From NCBI GenBank assembly GCA_947685225.1, contig CANTUV010000076.1, positions 1,054,001-1,118,000 of the forward strand: a DNA stretch of 64,000 bases, read 5' to 3'. The notes under the pieces were generated by a model that saw only the letters and a list, made by a program, of their open reading frames with translations, was not told the origin of the DNA and did not search any database. Source of the stretch: Garcia nutans. Its lineage: Eukaryota > Streptophyta > Magnoliopsida > Malpighiales > Euphorbiaceae. Positions 1 through 11,020 of this stretch are shown here, piece after piece (position 1 is the stretch's first letter; every line of letters begins with the position of its first letter). A program made the position numbers and the translations under genes.

Positions 1-1147
1 TTTGGAAGGTCATGACACAGAAGATGAATTCCGTAGGAGTTTTTTGGAAGGTCATCTCTCCGGAGATGAAGAACTTTTGGTTCGAAGAGTTTAAAATTAA
101 AAAAAATAAATTTTAATATTTAATATAAATGTACAAGTAAATATTTTACATTTAGATGATACTAATTATCTTATTTTTTTTCAGAAATATTTTTACTGGG
201 ATCAAATTATTGATAGCTTTATCCGGATTGCCTTCATGAAGAAGGCAGCTATTCGCTACAGCGATATGCTGAGTGAGGTAAAGGCTGCAGGGAAGCAGTC
301 TTCATTTATTGATGATCAATTATGGGTAAATCCGCAGGTCTGGTGGAGCTCTTCCGAGGGACAGACACATTTTGCTGTTGCCTCTCGTAATAGGATGTTC
401 AGTATTGTAGATGGTGCAAGTCCATCCACACATACGGGAGGCAGCTGATCACATCATGATTATGCCCGTACACTCGTAAGTATATTTATATTTTTAATAC
501 ATTTTAATTTTATAATTTTTTGTGTTATTAAACTAACATTTTTTTTCTTTAAATATGAGTCTATCATGGGTCGGCCGCTGAACAACTATGAGCTGTTTGT
601 GCATACGTACGCCCGAAATTATGACAGACGTTCATTTGTGGATCGTCGATCATAGGATGTAAATGTAAGTAATTTTATAATTTTTTAAATATTACAAAAA
701 TTAAATTTTAAATATTGAATTAATAATCTTTTTTATATTATATAAGATCGTTTCATTACTTCTCGGGAGGAGGCTTCTCAGTCCAACATGCCTGTTGATG
801 ATGATAGCTTATTTAGATCTGCTATGGGCGGTGAGAAGAAGAAGAAGAAGTTGTATGGACTTGGCTCACAGTATGTCAGCACAACTTCTTCTTCTTCTTT
901 TTCTTCTTCTAGTAGTTCATATGTTTTACGGGATGAGATCAAGCATTTGAAGGAATAGTTGGCGTAGCGTGATTAGACTGTTTAACAGCAGATCCAGGAG
1001 CGGGTGCAGATGGAGGTAGATGCGCAGGTTCAATATCGAATTCATGCACAGATGCAAGCCGAAGTGCAGAGGTTGGTCCAGCAGCAGCTTAATGAATTTA
1101 TGTCCAACTTTATTCGAGGAATCTTCGATCCATCGCGATACTTTTAA
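1..1147 (+). pseudogene. CACTA (En/Spm) transposase, C-terminal part, decayed
   Basis: Coding remnant in at least three exons. The stretch about 192-446 reads with few breaks and holds RYSDML, QLWVNPQVWW and PSTHTGGS, the block pattern I know from plant Ptta/En/Spm transposases (Transposase_24). An exon near 561-666 reads NNYELFVHTYARNYDRRSFVDRRS in part, and an exon from about 748 reads MGGEKKKKKLYGLGSQ, both in the family's usual order. The tail is Ser-rich, then Gln-rich (QVQYRIHAQMQAEVQ) and ends near 1147. In-frame stops after THTGGS, after VDRRS and after EIKHLKE show it is dead. Introns are AT-rich with acceptors such as TTTTTTTTCAG near 190. The 5' part of the gene lies outside the window. 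Confidence 0.8.
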
Positions 1148-1389
1148 CCTGATGGTGCTCCTCCGCCTCCGCCTTCACCACCTCCCGCTACTTGATTTTA
1201 GATTTTTTTTGTATATGTACAACGATATTTTAATTCAATATAGTTATATACATTTTATTATTTTTATGTTCATCTTTTTTATATTTGAATATTTATTACA
1301 TATAATTTTTTTTAAATATTAATTTTATTTTTATATTTTTATTCTTATTAATAAAAAATTTATACATACATTTATATATTATATTATAA

Positions 1390-1873
1390 AATTTAAAAAA
1401 TAATTTATTTTTTACCGATAGATTAATTTTCTGTCGGTAATTTCTTTAATATTACCGACAGACTACAAATTCTGTTGGTAATACCGATGAAAAATTATCT
1501 TTCTGTATTATAGACAGAAAATATTTTCTGTCGGTATTACCAACAAATAATTTTTGTCGGTATTTACTGACAGATATTTTTTTTATCAGTAATACCGATA
1601 AAATTTTCTATCGATAATTTTTCTTCTGTATCGACGGGAATAATTTCTATCTGTAAAATTTTTTGACTACTTTTTTGTCAAAAAATTACCTATAGATTAT
1701 TTCTGTCAGAAAATTTACCGACAGATTTTTATTTTCATTGGCTTTTTGATTACCGGCGAAAGATTTGGCGATAAATTTTTTTATCGATAATCTGTCTGTA
1801 AAAACTATTACCGATAAAAAAATAAGATTTACAGATGAAAAAATTCGTTAGTAATCTGCTACATTTCTGTAGT
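1390..1873 (+). repeat. CACTA subterminal repeats and 3' terminal inverted repeat
   Basis: Many short copies of TCTGTCGGTAA and its complement TTACCGACAGA (with variants such as TTACCGATAGA) fill about 1410-1860 in both orientations. This dense array of 10-12-bp motifs next to a terminus is typical of CACTA elements and binds the transposase in the known members. The last bases, TTTCTGTAGTA at about 1863-1873, resemble the complement of the canonical CACTACAAGAAA end, so the element probably ends near 1873. The matching 5' end is outside the window. Confidence 0.7.
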
Positions 1874-2960
1874 AATTTTGATAATAAATACTTCATATGT
1901 TAAATTTCATGAACTAGAAAAAAAAGTATGAGTTTAATAAGTAGAAAAATGAAGCCTACATCACAAAATTAATAGACTTATGCTATTTGTAACACTCATC
2001 ACTCATATACTTTCATGCTTTCATCTTAATTAATTGATGTTTGGTAAAGTTGCATATATAAATATTACAAATTAGATAAGCTATTATAATACCTTGAGAT
2101 TTATTTTAATAAATATTTCAGTTCTTATTTAAAAGTTAGTACTTTTATTCATTAATTAAATTAAACGGAAAGGGTAAACTTTTGAAAGATTAAATTATTT
2201 TTATGATATAGTTTGTCATTTCAATTAAATTAACAAATATTCTAAAAATTAAAATAATTTATACTAAAATATTTCAAAATAAAATATATATGAAAAATTA
2301 ATACATATTATATTTTTAAATTTTAAAAATAAAAATGCTATGTAAATTAATATATCAAGAATTAAAGTTTATTAATAAATTTTTTAGTTTTATATATAAG
2401 AAATCGAAATTGAAATAAAAGATCGAATGAAGTATAAAAATATCAATATGATAGTTTTCCTTAGATATTTGATTTAATGAGAAAAATGAAGGAATTGGTA
2501 GTTAAATTAATTTTTTATAAAGTTGTTTTATTTTTTGTGTATAAAAATAACAACAAATGTAAATTTTAATAAAATTTTATAATTTTATTAATAACATAAA
2601 CATATATGACAAATAATATTTTTATAATTTATAGATGTTCATGCTTAAAGTTTAAATTATTTTAAGTATTCAAAAGCCTTTTAAATAAGTATTTAACTTT
2701 CACTTATACAAATTATAATTCGGTAAGAATTTAACTGTTCTTGTAATTTTACTAGGCTCGATTTTAAAAAAATAATCTACATTTAAATAAAATAATAAAT
2801 AAAATGTTAATCATGAAAATAATATTCATCATTTTTTTATTTATATGAATATACTCAAATAAAAAACAACAATGAGGAGCTTCATTCAAATTTTTATCAA
2901 AATATTTTAATACACGATCCAGTTAAAATAGTTCCACTAATTTGTGATCTACGTCTTAAT
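1874..2960. other. AT-rich intergenic stretch
   Basis: Between the CACTA end and the LINE. Very AT-rich with stops in every frame. I see no gene, RNA or clear repeat boundary here. Confidence 0.6.
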
Positions 2961-4800
2961 AAGGGTTGTAGATAAGGTTTTTCTCGAGGGATCAAGAAAT
3001 TGGTTTTGGAAGGCCGTATTGCTCCTTACAAATCATCGTGAGGAAGTGATATTATAACTCACTTAGCTTTTGCGGATAATCTCCTGATTTTTATCAATGG
3101 GGATATTAAAAGTGCTAAGCATTTTATGCATTTCTTGCAGACTTATCAAAAAACTTCAGGGCAACTGATCAATTTGGATAAAAGCTCATTTTATTGCTCA
3201 GTGAAAAGCTCGTTAGCGTTCAAGGAGAAGATGCATGCTATTCTATCAATTCCGCATGGGAATTTGTCTTTTTTGTACCTGGGAGCTCCCATCTATAAAG
3301 GTATTAACCGTTCACAATATTGCTCTTATCTTATTGATAAAATTGATGCCAAATTGAATGGTTGGACAAAAAAGTTTCTATCTCCGGGTGGACGATTATT
3401 GTTAATCAAGCACGTATTGAGCTCTATTCCAATCCATACTATGGGTACTATGACACTTCCTAAAAGCATTATTTCCATCCTGGAGCAGAAATTTGCGAAT
3501 TTTTTCTGGTCTTCCGAAGGGGGCAAGCGAAAGTACCATTGGGTAAACTTCAACAAGATATGTCGTCCATTTGAAGAGGGTGGCCTAGGTATTAGGTCGT
3601 TAGTTTCCTTGCAAGAAGCTTACTCACTCAAGTTGTGGTGAAAATACATGGAAGGCAAATCTGTATGGGCCAAGCTGATGAGATCTAAGTACCAACGTGG
3701 GGGTCAGATGCAAGCCAAAGTGTTGGACTCATGCACATGGAAACGGGTTTGTGGTATTCATGATACGGCTCTAAATTTGATCAATATTGATGAGCTGCGA
3801 TGGCTGGAATCTAACAGCACTGAGTTTTTTAAGTGTGAGCAAATTCAACTTATCTGGAGATTTTTTCGGGATGTTTTTCTATCAGGTCCAGCTGCGTCTT
3901 CTTTGCGGCAAGAACTTATCTTGTGGTGGATAAATTACTCTCCAAAATCACCGCTGGGCATTCTTTTATGCGGCATATCCCAACTGATCCTTTACTCAAT
4001 TTGGTCCTCGTACTGCAATATAACTTGGGGAGATAGAAATTTTCATGTGCCTGCTGTCATTGAACATGTTAGAAACTTAGTTTTTAAATGGTGTGTGGCA
4101 AATTCTGGTTCGAAGGTTTCCAAAACGTTCAGGTTGTTTCCTGAATTCTGTCCAGCAGGTATTGGCAAGAAGAAGAAGGTCACGCTAGTTTTATGGAAAA
4201 TGCCGAAGCTGGGTGAATTCAAGATCAATATTGATGCCTCATTCTCTCATACAAAGGTGGCGGGTGGCTCGATTCTTAGAGATGCAGATGGTAATGTACT
4301 TGCTGCATTTTGCTATCCTTTGGAGGCTTTTAGTCCAATGGAGGTTGAGGTTCAATCCATCCTGGTAGGATTAAAATGGGGTCTCAACATGCCGTACATG
4401 CCTCTCCTTCTTGAATGTGACTCTCTTGAGGCTATCAATGCACTTAGCACGGACACGACAAATTCAAGAACTCTGGGCAAGATTAAACATCTAATGAATT
4501 CAGAGAACATTGTTATCAATCACGTCCATCGTGAGGGCAATCAGGCAGCCAATTTCTTAGCGAGATATAGCCGCTTATTTTCTATTTGCTGTACTTTTCA
4601 GAATTTTGTCAATATGCCTTCCATTCTCAAAGGCATTGTAATTTCTGACTCCTCCGGAATTGCTTATTTACGTTATAAATAAAAATATCTGGCGATCTTA
4701 GTCGTTTTCTGAGTTGGTTTCAGTCGCACTATCGCTGAGCCACTCTTAAAATTTCTAAGTTTGTCTAGGCTTTCACAAAAAAAAAAAAGGGTTGTAGATA
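2961..4800 (+). mobile_element. 5'-truncated LINE (L1-type) flanked by target-site duplication
   Basis: AAGGGTTGTAGATA occurs at 2961-2974 and again at 4787-4800, a perfect 14-bp target-site duplication. Between them lies LINE sequence that starts inside the reverse transcriptase and ends in a poly-A run (about 4777-4788). 5' truncation, A tail and a duplication of this length are the signature of target-primed reverse transcription. Removing the insert and one repeat gives a continuous empty site. Confidence 0.9.
3050..4682 (+). pseudogene. LINE reverse transcriptase C-terminus and RNase H, broken
   Basis: Reading continues from LAFADNLLIF (about 3060-3090), which matches the RT catalytic FADD motif with the second Asp changed to Asn. 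It then runs through the RT thumb/connection (GWTKKFLSPGGRLLLIKHVL; FWSSEGGKRKYHWV; GGLGIRSL). An in-frame TGA at 3639-3641 interrupts KLW-KYMEGKSVWAK. After VCGIHDTALNLINIDELRW the zinc-binding zf-RVT region expected in plant LINEs is missing and sequence resumes at CEQIQLIWRFF, so an internal deletion is likely. The C-terminus is a plant-type RNase H domain: FKINIDASFS, GGSILRDADGNVLAAF, EVEVQSILVG, LECDSLEAINAL. The last block, HVHREGNQAANFLAR, has Asn where family members carry the final catalytic Asp. Stop at 4680-4682. Inactive. Confidence 0.88.
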
Positions 4801-4930
4801 TGGAGAAGAATATGGTACCACTTTATCAAAGTGTTATTTTGATGATTTTATTGAACTTTAGCTCATACAAATAATTTAATAGTATGATGCTCAAATATTA
4901 ATTATGCTGTCAAGTATGACGCTTAAATAC

Positions 4931-5191
4931 TACTCTCTCTATTTTATTTCAAGTGTTCTGTATAACGTGATACACAAACTAAAAAAATGATTAGCCATTA
5001 TAAATTTCTTAAAAATTTTATTATAATTTACTTATATACCATTTCCTATATTTCTTATTCACTTATTCTCTTTCATTAATTAATAGAGATAATATTAGAA
5101 TTTTTTAATTAATACTCTCTTGAATTTTTAAAAATGACACTTGAAATAAAATAATTTTTTTATACGACGCTTAAATAAAATGGAGAGAGTA
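4931..5191. mobile_element. Stowaway-like MITE (Tc1/mariner type)
   Basis: TACTCTCTCTATTTTATTT at 4931 is mirrored by AAATAAAATGGAGAGAGTA ending at 5191, giving terminal inverted repeats of about 25 bp within TA dinucleotides. The CTCTCTC ends and TA target fit Stowaway-type MITEs. A second internal copy of the inverted repeat (GACACTTGAAATAAAAT, 5136-5152, exact complement of 4941-4957 apart from its first base) suggests a nested or rearranged copy. No coding capacity. Confidence 0.7.
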
Positions 5192-7180
5192 TTAATTATA
5201 TTATTTTTATCAAAGTAAAATTGGAAAGGGAAGAATTATGGGCTTTTGATAAAAATATAAAAAAATATAAAAATAATTTTTAATTTACTATATTTATAAA
5301 ATATTTACTAAAACATTCAAATTTATAAAATATTTACCAAAATATCAAATTTTTATAGTTTACAATAAATTTACAATGAGTTTATCATGAGTTTATATAA
5401 ATTTATAAATTTTATATAATTTATAATGAGTTTATAATAAAATGAGATAAAAAAAATAAAAAAATTAAAAAAAAATACGGTTGAGATTATCATTTTATTT
5501 GAAATTATGATTTATGTAATTCTAATGCTATATATTGTAATGTTTGAAAAAAAATAGCATCTTTGATTTTTTAATAAAAAACTCAGTAATTTTTTTTTCT
5601 TTATTGTGTCTGTTATTTAAGCATTTTTAAACTAAACAGTTTGTAACACGTTTATTCTTTTTTCGTTTATTTTCTGTTATGTCAATATTTATATGAAAGT
5701 TCTTTTTTTTTTTTATGGAAATATGAAAGTTATATTAATAATTTAATGAAAATAAAATAAATAAGTATAAAATTTAACATGTTTGGTGATCATCCTGCTA
5801 AATTTTACACTTACTTAAAAAGCACTTTATATATATATATGTATATATAAAAAATTTTACACATATACTCCTCCCTATTTTGGAAAAAAAATTTGAAATG
5901 ATATATATTTTAAAACAAACTGTATTTTAATTTTCAAAAATTACAATAGTTTTATAATTATTTATTGTTCTATTTTACTAATAATTGAATATTTTTTTTT
6001 GTCTAAAAATAATATAATTTAATTTTTAAAATTAAAATTTTGATTGACTAGCTCTAGTATTTTTTTATTTTTTATTTTTTATTTTTGATAATGACTAGCA
6101 CTGTTATTAAACATTATTAAATGATATAAGGCCCCATTCAATAATAACAAAGAAAAATCAGTATAGGACATAAAAAAAATAAAAAATTAGTAGCTCTTTT
6201 ATTCTTGTTTGACGCGTGCAATTAATGAAACCAGTCAAGTCGTCTCACCCAAAAAACACGAAAAAGAGTCGCTCAAATTCTGAAAGTATTCAAGAAAAGG
6301 TAAAGATTGTTAGATAAATTCAGTTATAAACTGCAAGATAATTATTTGTTCGGGGTGAAGTTTAACTATTCTCAATTATTTGTTGAGCCTGAAAACAGCA
6401 GATTATTATCCTTACATAGTCAAGGGAAAAGTTTCATTGTCAAAAAGAAAAGTTTCTCAGTTGTTAATTTGCTTGAAATAACTGGATAACAACGACCTCT
6501 TTGCATATGTACTCTTCAAATTGAAGTTCATTACTGAATTTTTTTTTTCAGGTTTGCAAATTCTATTTTCAGAAGTGATATTTAGTAAATATAAGATTAA
6601 ATCTACAAATTACCTTCAATACATTATGGTCCTGAACAGTTAATGAAAAAAAAATATGAAAAAATGATTGAGATATCTTTACAAGGATAGGCTTAAAGTA
6701 CTTGATGTTTGAAATGAGTTAAGGCTTGCTGTAAAAGTAGAACAGAGTTCTTGTCCTAGTTAATTCGTGGTCTAAGAAATCTAGTACAATGGAAGGAAGC
6801 ATTTTATACTTTTTGTCTGAAATGAGTAGCCAAGGCATCAGAAAATTCTACTTTGAGTGTTCCAATGCAAGAATTAGTTATTCAGGAAACTTGTAAATTT
6901 GAGACAACCACACGAGAAATTACTATTTATTCATTAACTTAATATTACACATTTATTAACCTATAGATTCTTCAACTATAAGATGTATCAACTGCAACAA
7001 ATGATATTTATCCCAATGCCTCCAACCATAGGAATGTTACCCATGTACAATTAAAGAAACAAAACCCCAAAAGTGAAAAAGCCTCATAAAACAAACATAA
7101 CACACGATATATTCAAGGCATTCAGCGATTAGAGAAAAAAAAAATACAGGATAGACAAATTTCTTTACCTCACGTACAAC
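5192..7180. other. AT-rich intergenic stretch and 3' flank of the LRR gene
   Basis: Contains poly-T/poly-A tracts, a short (TA)n around 5830-5850 and a CTCCTCCCTATTTTGG motif near 5870 that resembles a MITE end but has no visible partner. The less AT-rich part, about 6250-7180, is probably 3' UTR and flank of the minus-strand receptor-like protein gene. I see no other gene. Confidence 0.5.
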
Positions 7181-10134
7181 TTAGAAACCACGTCTGAGCA
7201 ACTTGAGCAAAATTGTCAAGTACATCCCGTCTATGGTGTTACTTAAGAATTGGAAATAGGCACGCCTCCAAGAACTACTCATCAGTAAAGGTACCCATAT
7301 TCCCCAGAATCCTACAGCAAATCCAATTCCCATCCCGGCATAAAGAGATGATCTGTCAATCCATTCTTCACCTGCTTCAGTATTACTGTCTCCAGCGTCA
7401 CCGGTACTTGATGGATCTTGGACTGTTCCTTCACTAGGGCATTTTGAAAGTGGAGGTCCACAAAGTCCTGAATTGTTTGAATATGCAGAGGCATTGAAAC
7501 TTTGCAGTTGAGTGCCTGTTGGAATTCTACCTGTCAATTGGTTATTTGACAAGTCCAACACGCCAAGGAAAGAGATATCAACTATGCTTCTAGAAATGTC
7601 ACCAGAAAGTTGATTGTGAGACAAATCGAGCACTTCTAGTGCTTTCAACTTCCCAATTCCCTCAGGGATCCTTCCCATGAAACTGTTTTTTGATAGGTTC
7701 AATGAAATCATTCCTAGCAAACTTGTAATTTGTTCTGGAATTTCTCCAGTAAGATTATTACTTGAAAGATCAATGACTTTCAATAATCCAAGTGTTTTGT
7801 GATACTCTTTCTCAATTCCTCTCCACATAATCCATGCATAATCAAAATAACCATCTCCCACAGTTGCAAAATTCCAATCAGTTCCATTCCATTTACCATA
7901 AGAAATATAATACCTATGGATTAAAGTTTCACGCAAACTTTGATTCTGAGTCATAGCAGTGAGATTGTTGAGGCAAGATGGGATAGGTCCTGATAAATTG
8001 TTGAATGAAAGATCTATTATCTGAACAGATGTAAGATGACATATTGTTGAAGGTACATCCCCATAGAATTCATTGGACCGTAGGCGAAGCACGATTAAGT
8101 TTGTTAGGCTTTCTCCAACCCATCCTGATAACTTTCCAGTTAACTTATTTTCTCCCAGATCTAGAAGCGCCAATGAAGAGCAAATTTTAATGGATGAAGG
8201 TAATTCACCTGCGAAACTGTTGTTCCTCAAACGCAATGTTTCAATTTGAGAAAGGGACCCAATTGAGCTTGGGATCGTTGCAGACAAATTGTTATTCTCC
8301 AGATTGAGAGACACTAATAGTTTCAGTTGTGCCCAACAATCTGGAAGGCCTCCAGATAGAAGATTATCAGAAAGGTCAATATAATTCAAAGCACTATGCA
8401 TTATTGTACACAAGAAAGATAAGGATCCTGTGAACTTATTCTTAGAGAGATCCATTGTAGTTGTATTAAAAATAAATTTAGGTATAAGGCCATAAAATAA
8501 GTTGTTACTCAAATCTACTGTTGGAAAAGTATAGAACTGTAGTGATATGCCAGGCACCTTTCCATATATTTGGTTAAAGGAGAGGTTCAAATATTCTAAT
8601 TTGGGAGGAAAATTCCAAAACCAGTCAGGAATTGAATCTGAAATTTGAGAATTGGAGATATCCAAGTAAGAGAAATTCCTCTGGCTTTGAAGCCAGGTTG
8701 GAAACTGGGGACCTAATTTACAAGATCTTAGTTTGATAGTATCCAGCTGAAAAGAAGGAGTCCAGTCAGAACTAACGTTGAAAGACAGTAAGTTGTCAGA
8801 AAGATCCAGGAATTGGAGACCAGAGAGCTCTCCTATGTTCCCACTAATACTGCCACTCAAGGTGTTGTTTGCCAAGTTTAACATGGTGAGGGATGACAAA
8901 TTTGAAAAACTAGGCAATGGTCCAACTAACTGGTTTCTTTGTAAGAGTAAAGTCTGAAGCATAGAATTGTGTTTAAAGCTTTTGGGAAAAGAGCCGTCCA
9001 AATTATTACTAGGAACATATAATTCTATCAAGGACGAGAATTCAGTAAAGTCAGGAATTGAACCTCTCAATTGGTTGGAACTTAAGTCTAGGATTTCTAA
9101 GGATTTCTTTGCACAACTCAATTTTTCTAAAATACTAGATAACGATACGCTCAGTTTATTATCATTCATATCTAACTTCTTCAACTGACAGAGATTCCCA
9201 AAGGATGTTGGAATGCTGCCTTCAAATTCATTGGAGGAGAGGTCAAGGTTTACAAGGGATATCATCTCTCCAAAAGAATCTGGAATTGGACCTTTCAATT
9301 GGGATATCTCTGCAATTCCAAGATCAAGAATGACAGAACTAACAGTCTACCCCATGATTGAATTGGGGTGGTATTGAAACTACTCTTGCGAAGGTGGAGG
9401 TTAGTAAGAGATTTTGAAGAGTTGACATGGGAAAGAGATGAAGGATTAATTTCAGGAAACTGACACTGGGCTAATTCCAAGGTTGACAAAGAAGGGTGCA
9501 TTTTGATTGCTTTGAGCCAATCCACATCTTTACCAAAGTTGATATAACTTAATTTAAGGACTCTTAGAGAAGAAAGGTGATTAAGCCATTCAATGTTGTC
9601 TACTCTCATCTTACCATTCCAGCTGAGATCAAGATACTTCAGCATGGAAAGATTCCCAACTTGGTAAGGAAACGCACCACTGAAAAAATTCTGTGACAGG
9701 TCTAGATATGTTAAATTAGGGAATGACCCAATAAAAACTGGTATTCTTTTAAACCTATTACCACTGAGATCCAAGTGAGTCAAATATGGTAAGTCAAGCA
9801 AGGAAGAGCTTATCTCACCAGTTACTGGCATGATGGACAATTTAATTTGGGGCCGAAGATCAAGCATGACAACATGACCGGTGTGGTTGTCGCAACCAAC
9901 CCTGTTCCATTTGCAACAATCTTCTTCTCTAATACTTGTCCATGAGGACAGTAGGTTTGCTGGATCATCAATAATGCCTTTCTTGAAGTCAAGTAGAGCT
10001 TGTCTTTCACTTTCAATGCACCTTATAGTTGGATATGTTGATCCATTACTGAAATCAGTAATCATAGCCAGCATGATTATGATTATGATCCATATCAGTA
10101 ACATATTTAGTTGAAAGGATTTACCACTAACCAT
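7181..10134 (-). CDS. LRR receptor-like protein (EIX2/Cf type), one frameshift
   Basis: Cell-surface receptor-like protein without kinase, a class that perceives microbial patterns and signals through partner kinases. The first in-frame ATG is at 10134; the reading frame upstream starts only at a GTG. Order: hydrophobic signal peptide (LLIWIIIIIMLAMI), LRRNT_2 cap (CIESERQALLDFKKGI, DDPANLLSSW, EEDCCKWNRVGCD), a long LRR array of about 30 repeats with LxxLxLSxNxLxGxIP consensus, an island region (FDYAWIMWRGIEKEY), further repeats, the acidic juxtamembrane stretch, then one membrane helix (GMGIGFAVGFWGIWVPLLM) and a short tail with YFQF, a YxxPhi-like motif. Total about 980 residues, usual for the family. 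The frame changes by one near 9320-9345: the upstream frame runs into a stop at 9295, while LDLGIAEISQLKGPIPDS reads in the other frame. Either a recent pseudogene or a sequence error. No intron seen, as usual for this family. Confidence 0.85.
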
Positions 10135-10190
10135 GATCACAAATTGAATAATTGTTTTATTCGTGCATAATTTCTCTTACGGCATGGGTT

Positions 10191-10200
10191 CAATATATAG
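10191..10200 (-). promoter_or_regulatory. TATA box of the receptor-like protein gene
   Basis: On the minus strand CTATATATTG lies about 57-66 bases before the ATG at 10134. This would put the transcript start about 30 bases before the ATG. Position and sequence are right for a plant TATA box; not proven. Confidence 0.45.
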
Positions 10201-10902
10201 TTGTGTAAGCTGGTACCGAGTCACTAATCAATTTTATAAAATACTGTTACATTCTACAGATTTATTTTGTTGGTTCGTTTTAGAGTCGAAGAAAGTCGGC
10301 AACTTTTTTTTTTTTGTATTTTGTTTTATTGACTTGTTGTCACACAACCTGTTTTCTTGCAAAGTTCTATTATGCTTTCAACTTGTAAAATTTTTTAATT
10401 TACTTAAGATTTTATTTATAGTAAAATCATATAAATATATACTTCAATCTCCTAGACTTTTTAACATTGTTAATTAGTATTAAATAAATAAAAATATATT
10501 AAAGAATAAAATAAATAATTAAAAGTAAAAGTTGTCCAATCGGCAAAATAAAACCGATTATTTGAATTCCTAAGAAAGAAGAAAAAAATAATTGAAAAGT
10601 ATAAATTAAAAGTTATTCTTATAATTTGGATGTTTAATTATGTGGATGATGTCATGAAATATTTTTGAATAAAATGGGTGATATAGTTTACTGAGTCAGC
10701 TCAAGCAGACAATTATCAACACAGTCATTGAGGCACCATTATTAACACTGTTAATAAAGGTTGACATGGCAAGCCCATAAAATCTTCTTTTTTTTAAAAA
10801 AAAAAAAGAAATTGCTTCCAACAGTCAGAAAAATAAAGTAATATGGGAAACAAATTCAAAAAAAAAAAGGAGTCAAAAAGTGAATCTAAAATCTTAGAAG
10901 TA

Positions 10903-11020
10903 TTCAAGAGAAATCCTTTTGGTTTTGAAGCCAGGCCAGAAACTGGGGGCCAATTTACTAGAACGTAGAATGATAGTAACAGTGAGTGAAATCAAAAGCC
11001 AAAACTAACGTATAGAGAAG
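10903..11020 (-). pseudogene. Fragment of a second LRR receptor-like protein gene
   Basis: About 118 bases align with 8669-8790 of the neighbouring gene: TTTTGAAGCCAGGCCAGAAA here against CTTTGAAGCCAGGTTGGAAA there, followed by matching ACTGGGG, CAATTTAC and ends in AACTAACGT. It corresponds to one LRR and its neighbour on the minus strand, has small indels and no flanking coding sequence. A relic of a tandem paralogue; clustered duplication is usual in this family. Confidence 0.75.

Noticed and set aside
5870..5960. Second Stowaway-like MITE
   Set aside because: Only one terminus-like word (CTCCTCCCTATTTTGG) and no inverted partner nearby.
7213..7437. Plus-strand frames over the receptor-like protein gene
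   Set aside because: They are shadows of the minus-strand coding sequence, as are those at 8967 and 9881.
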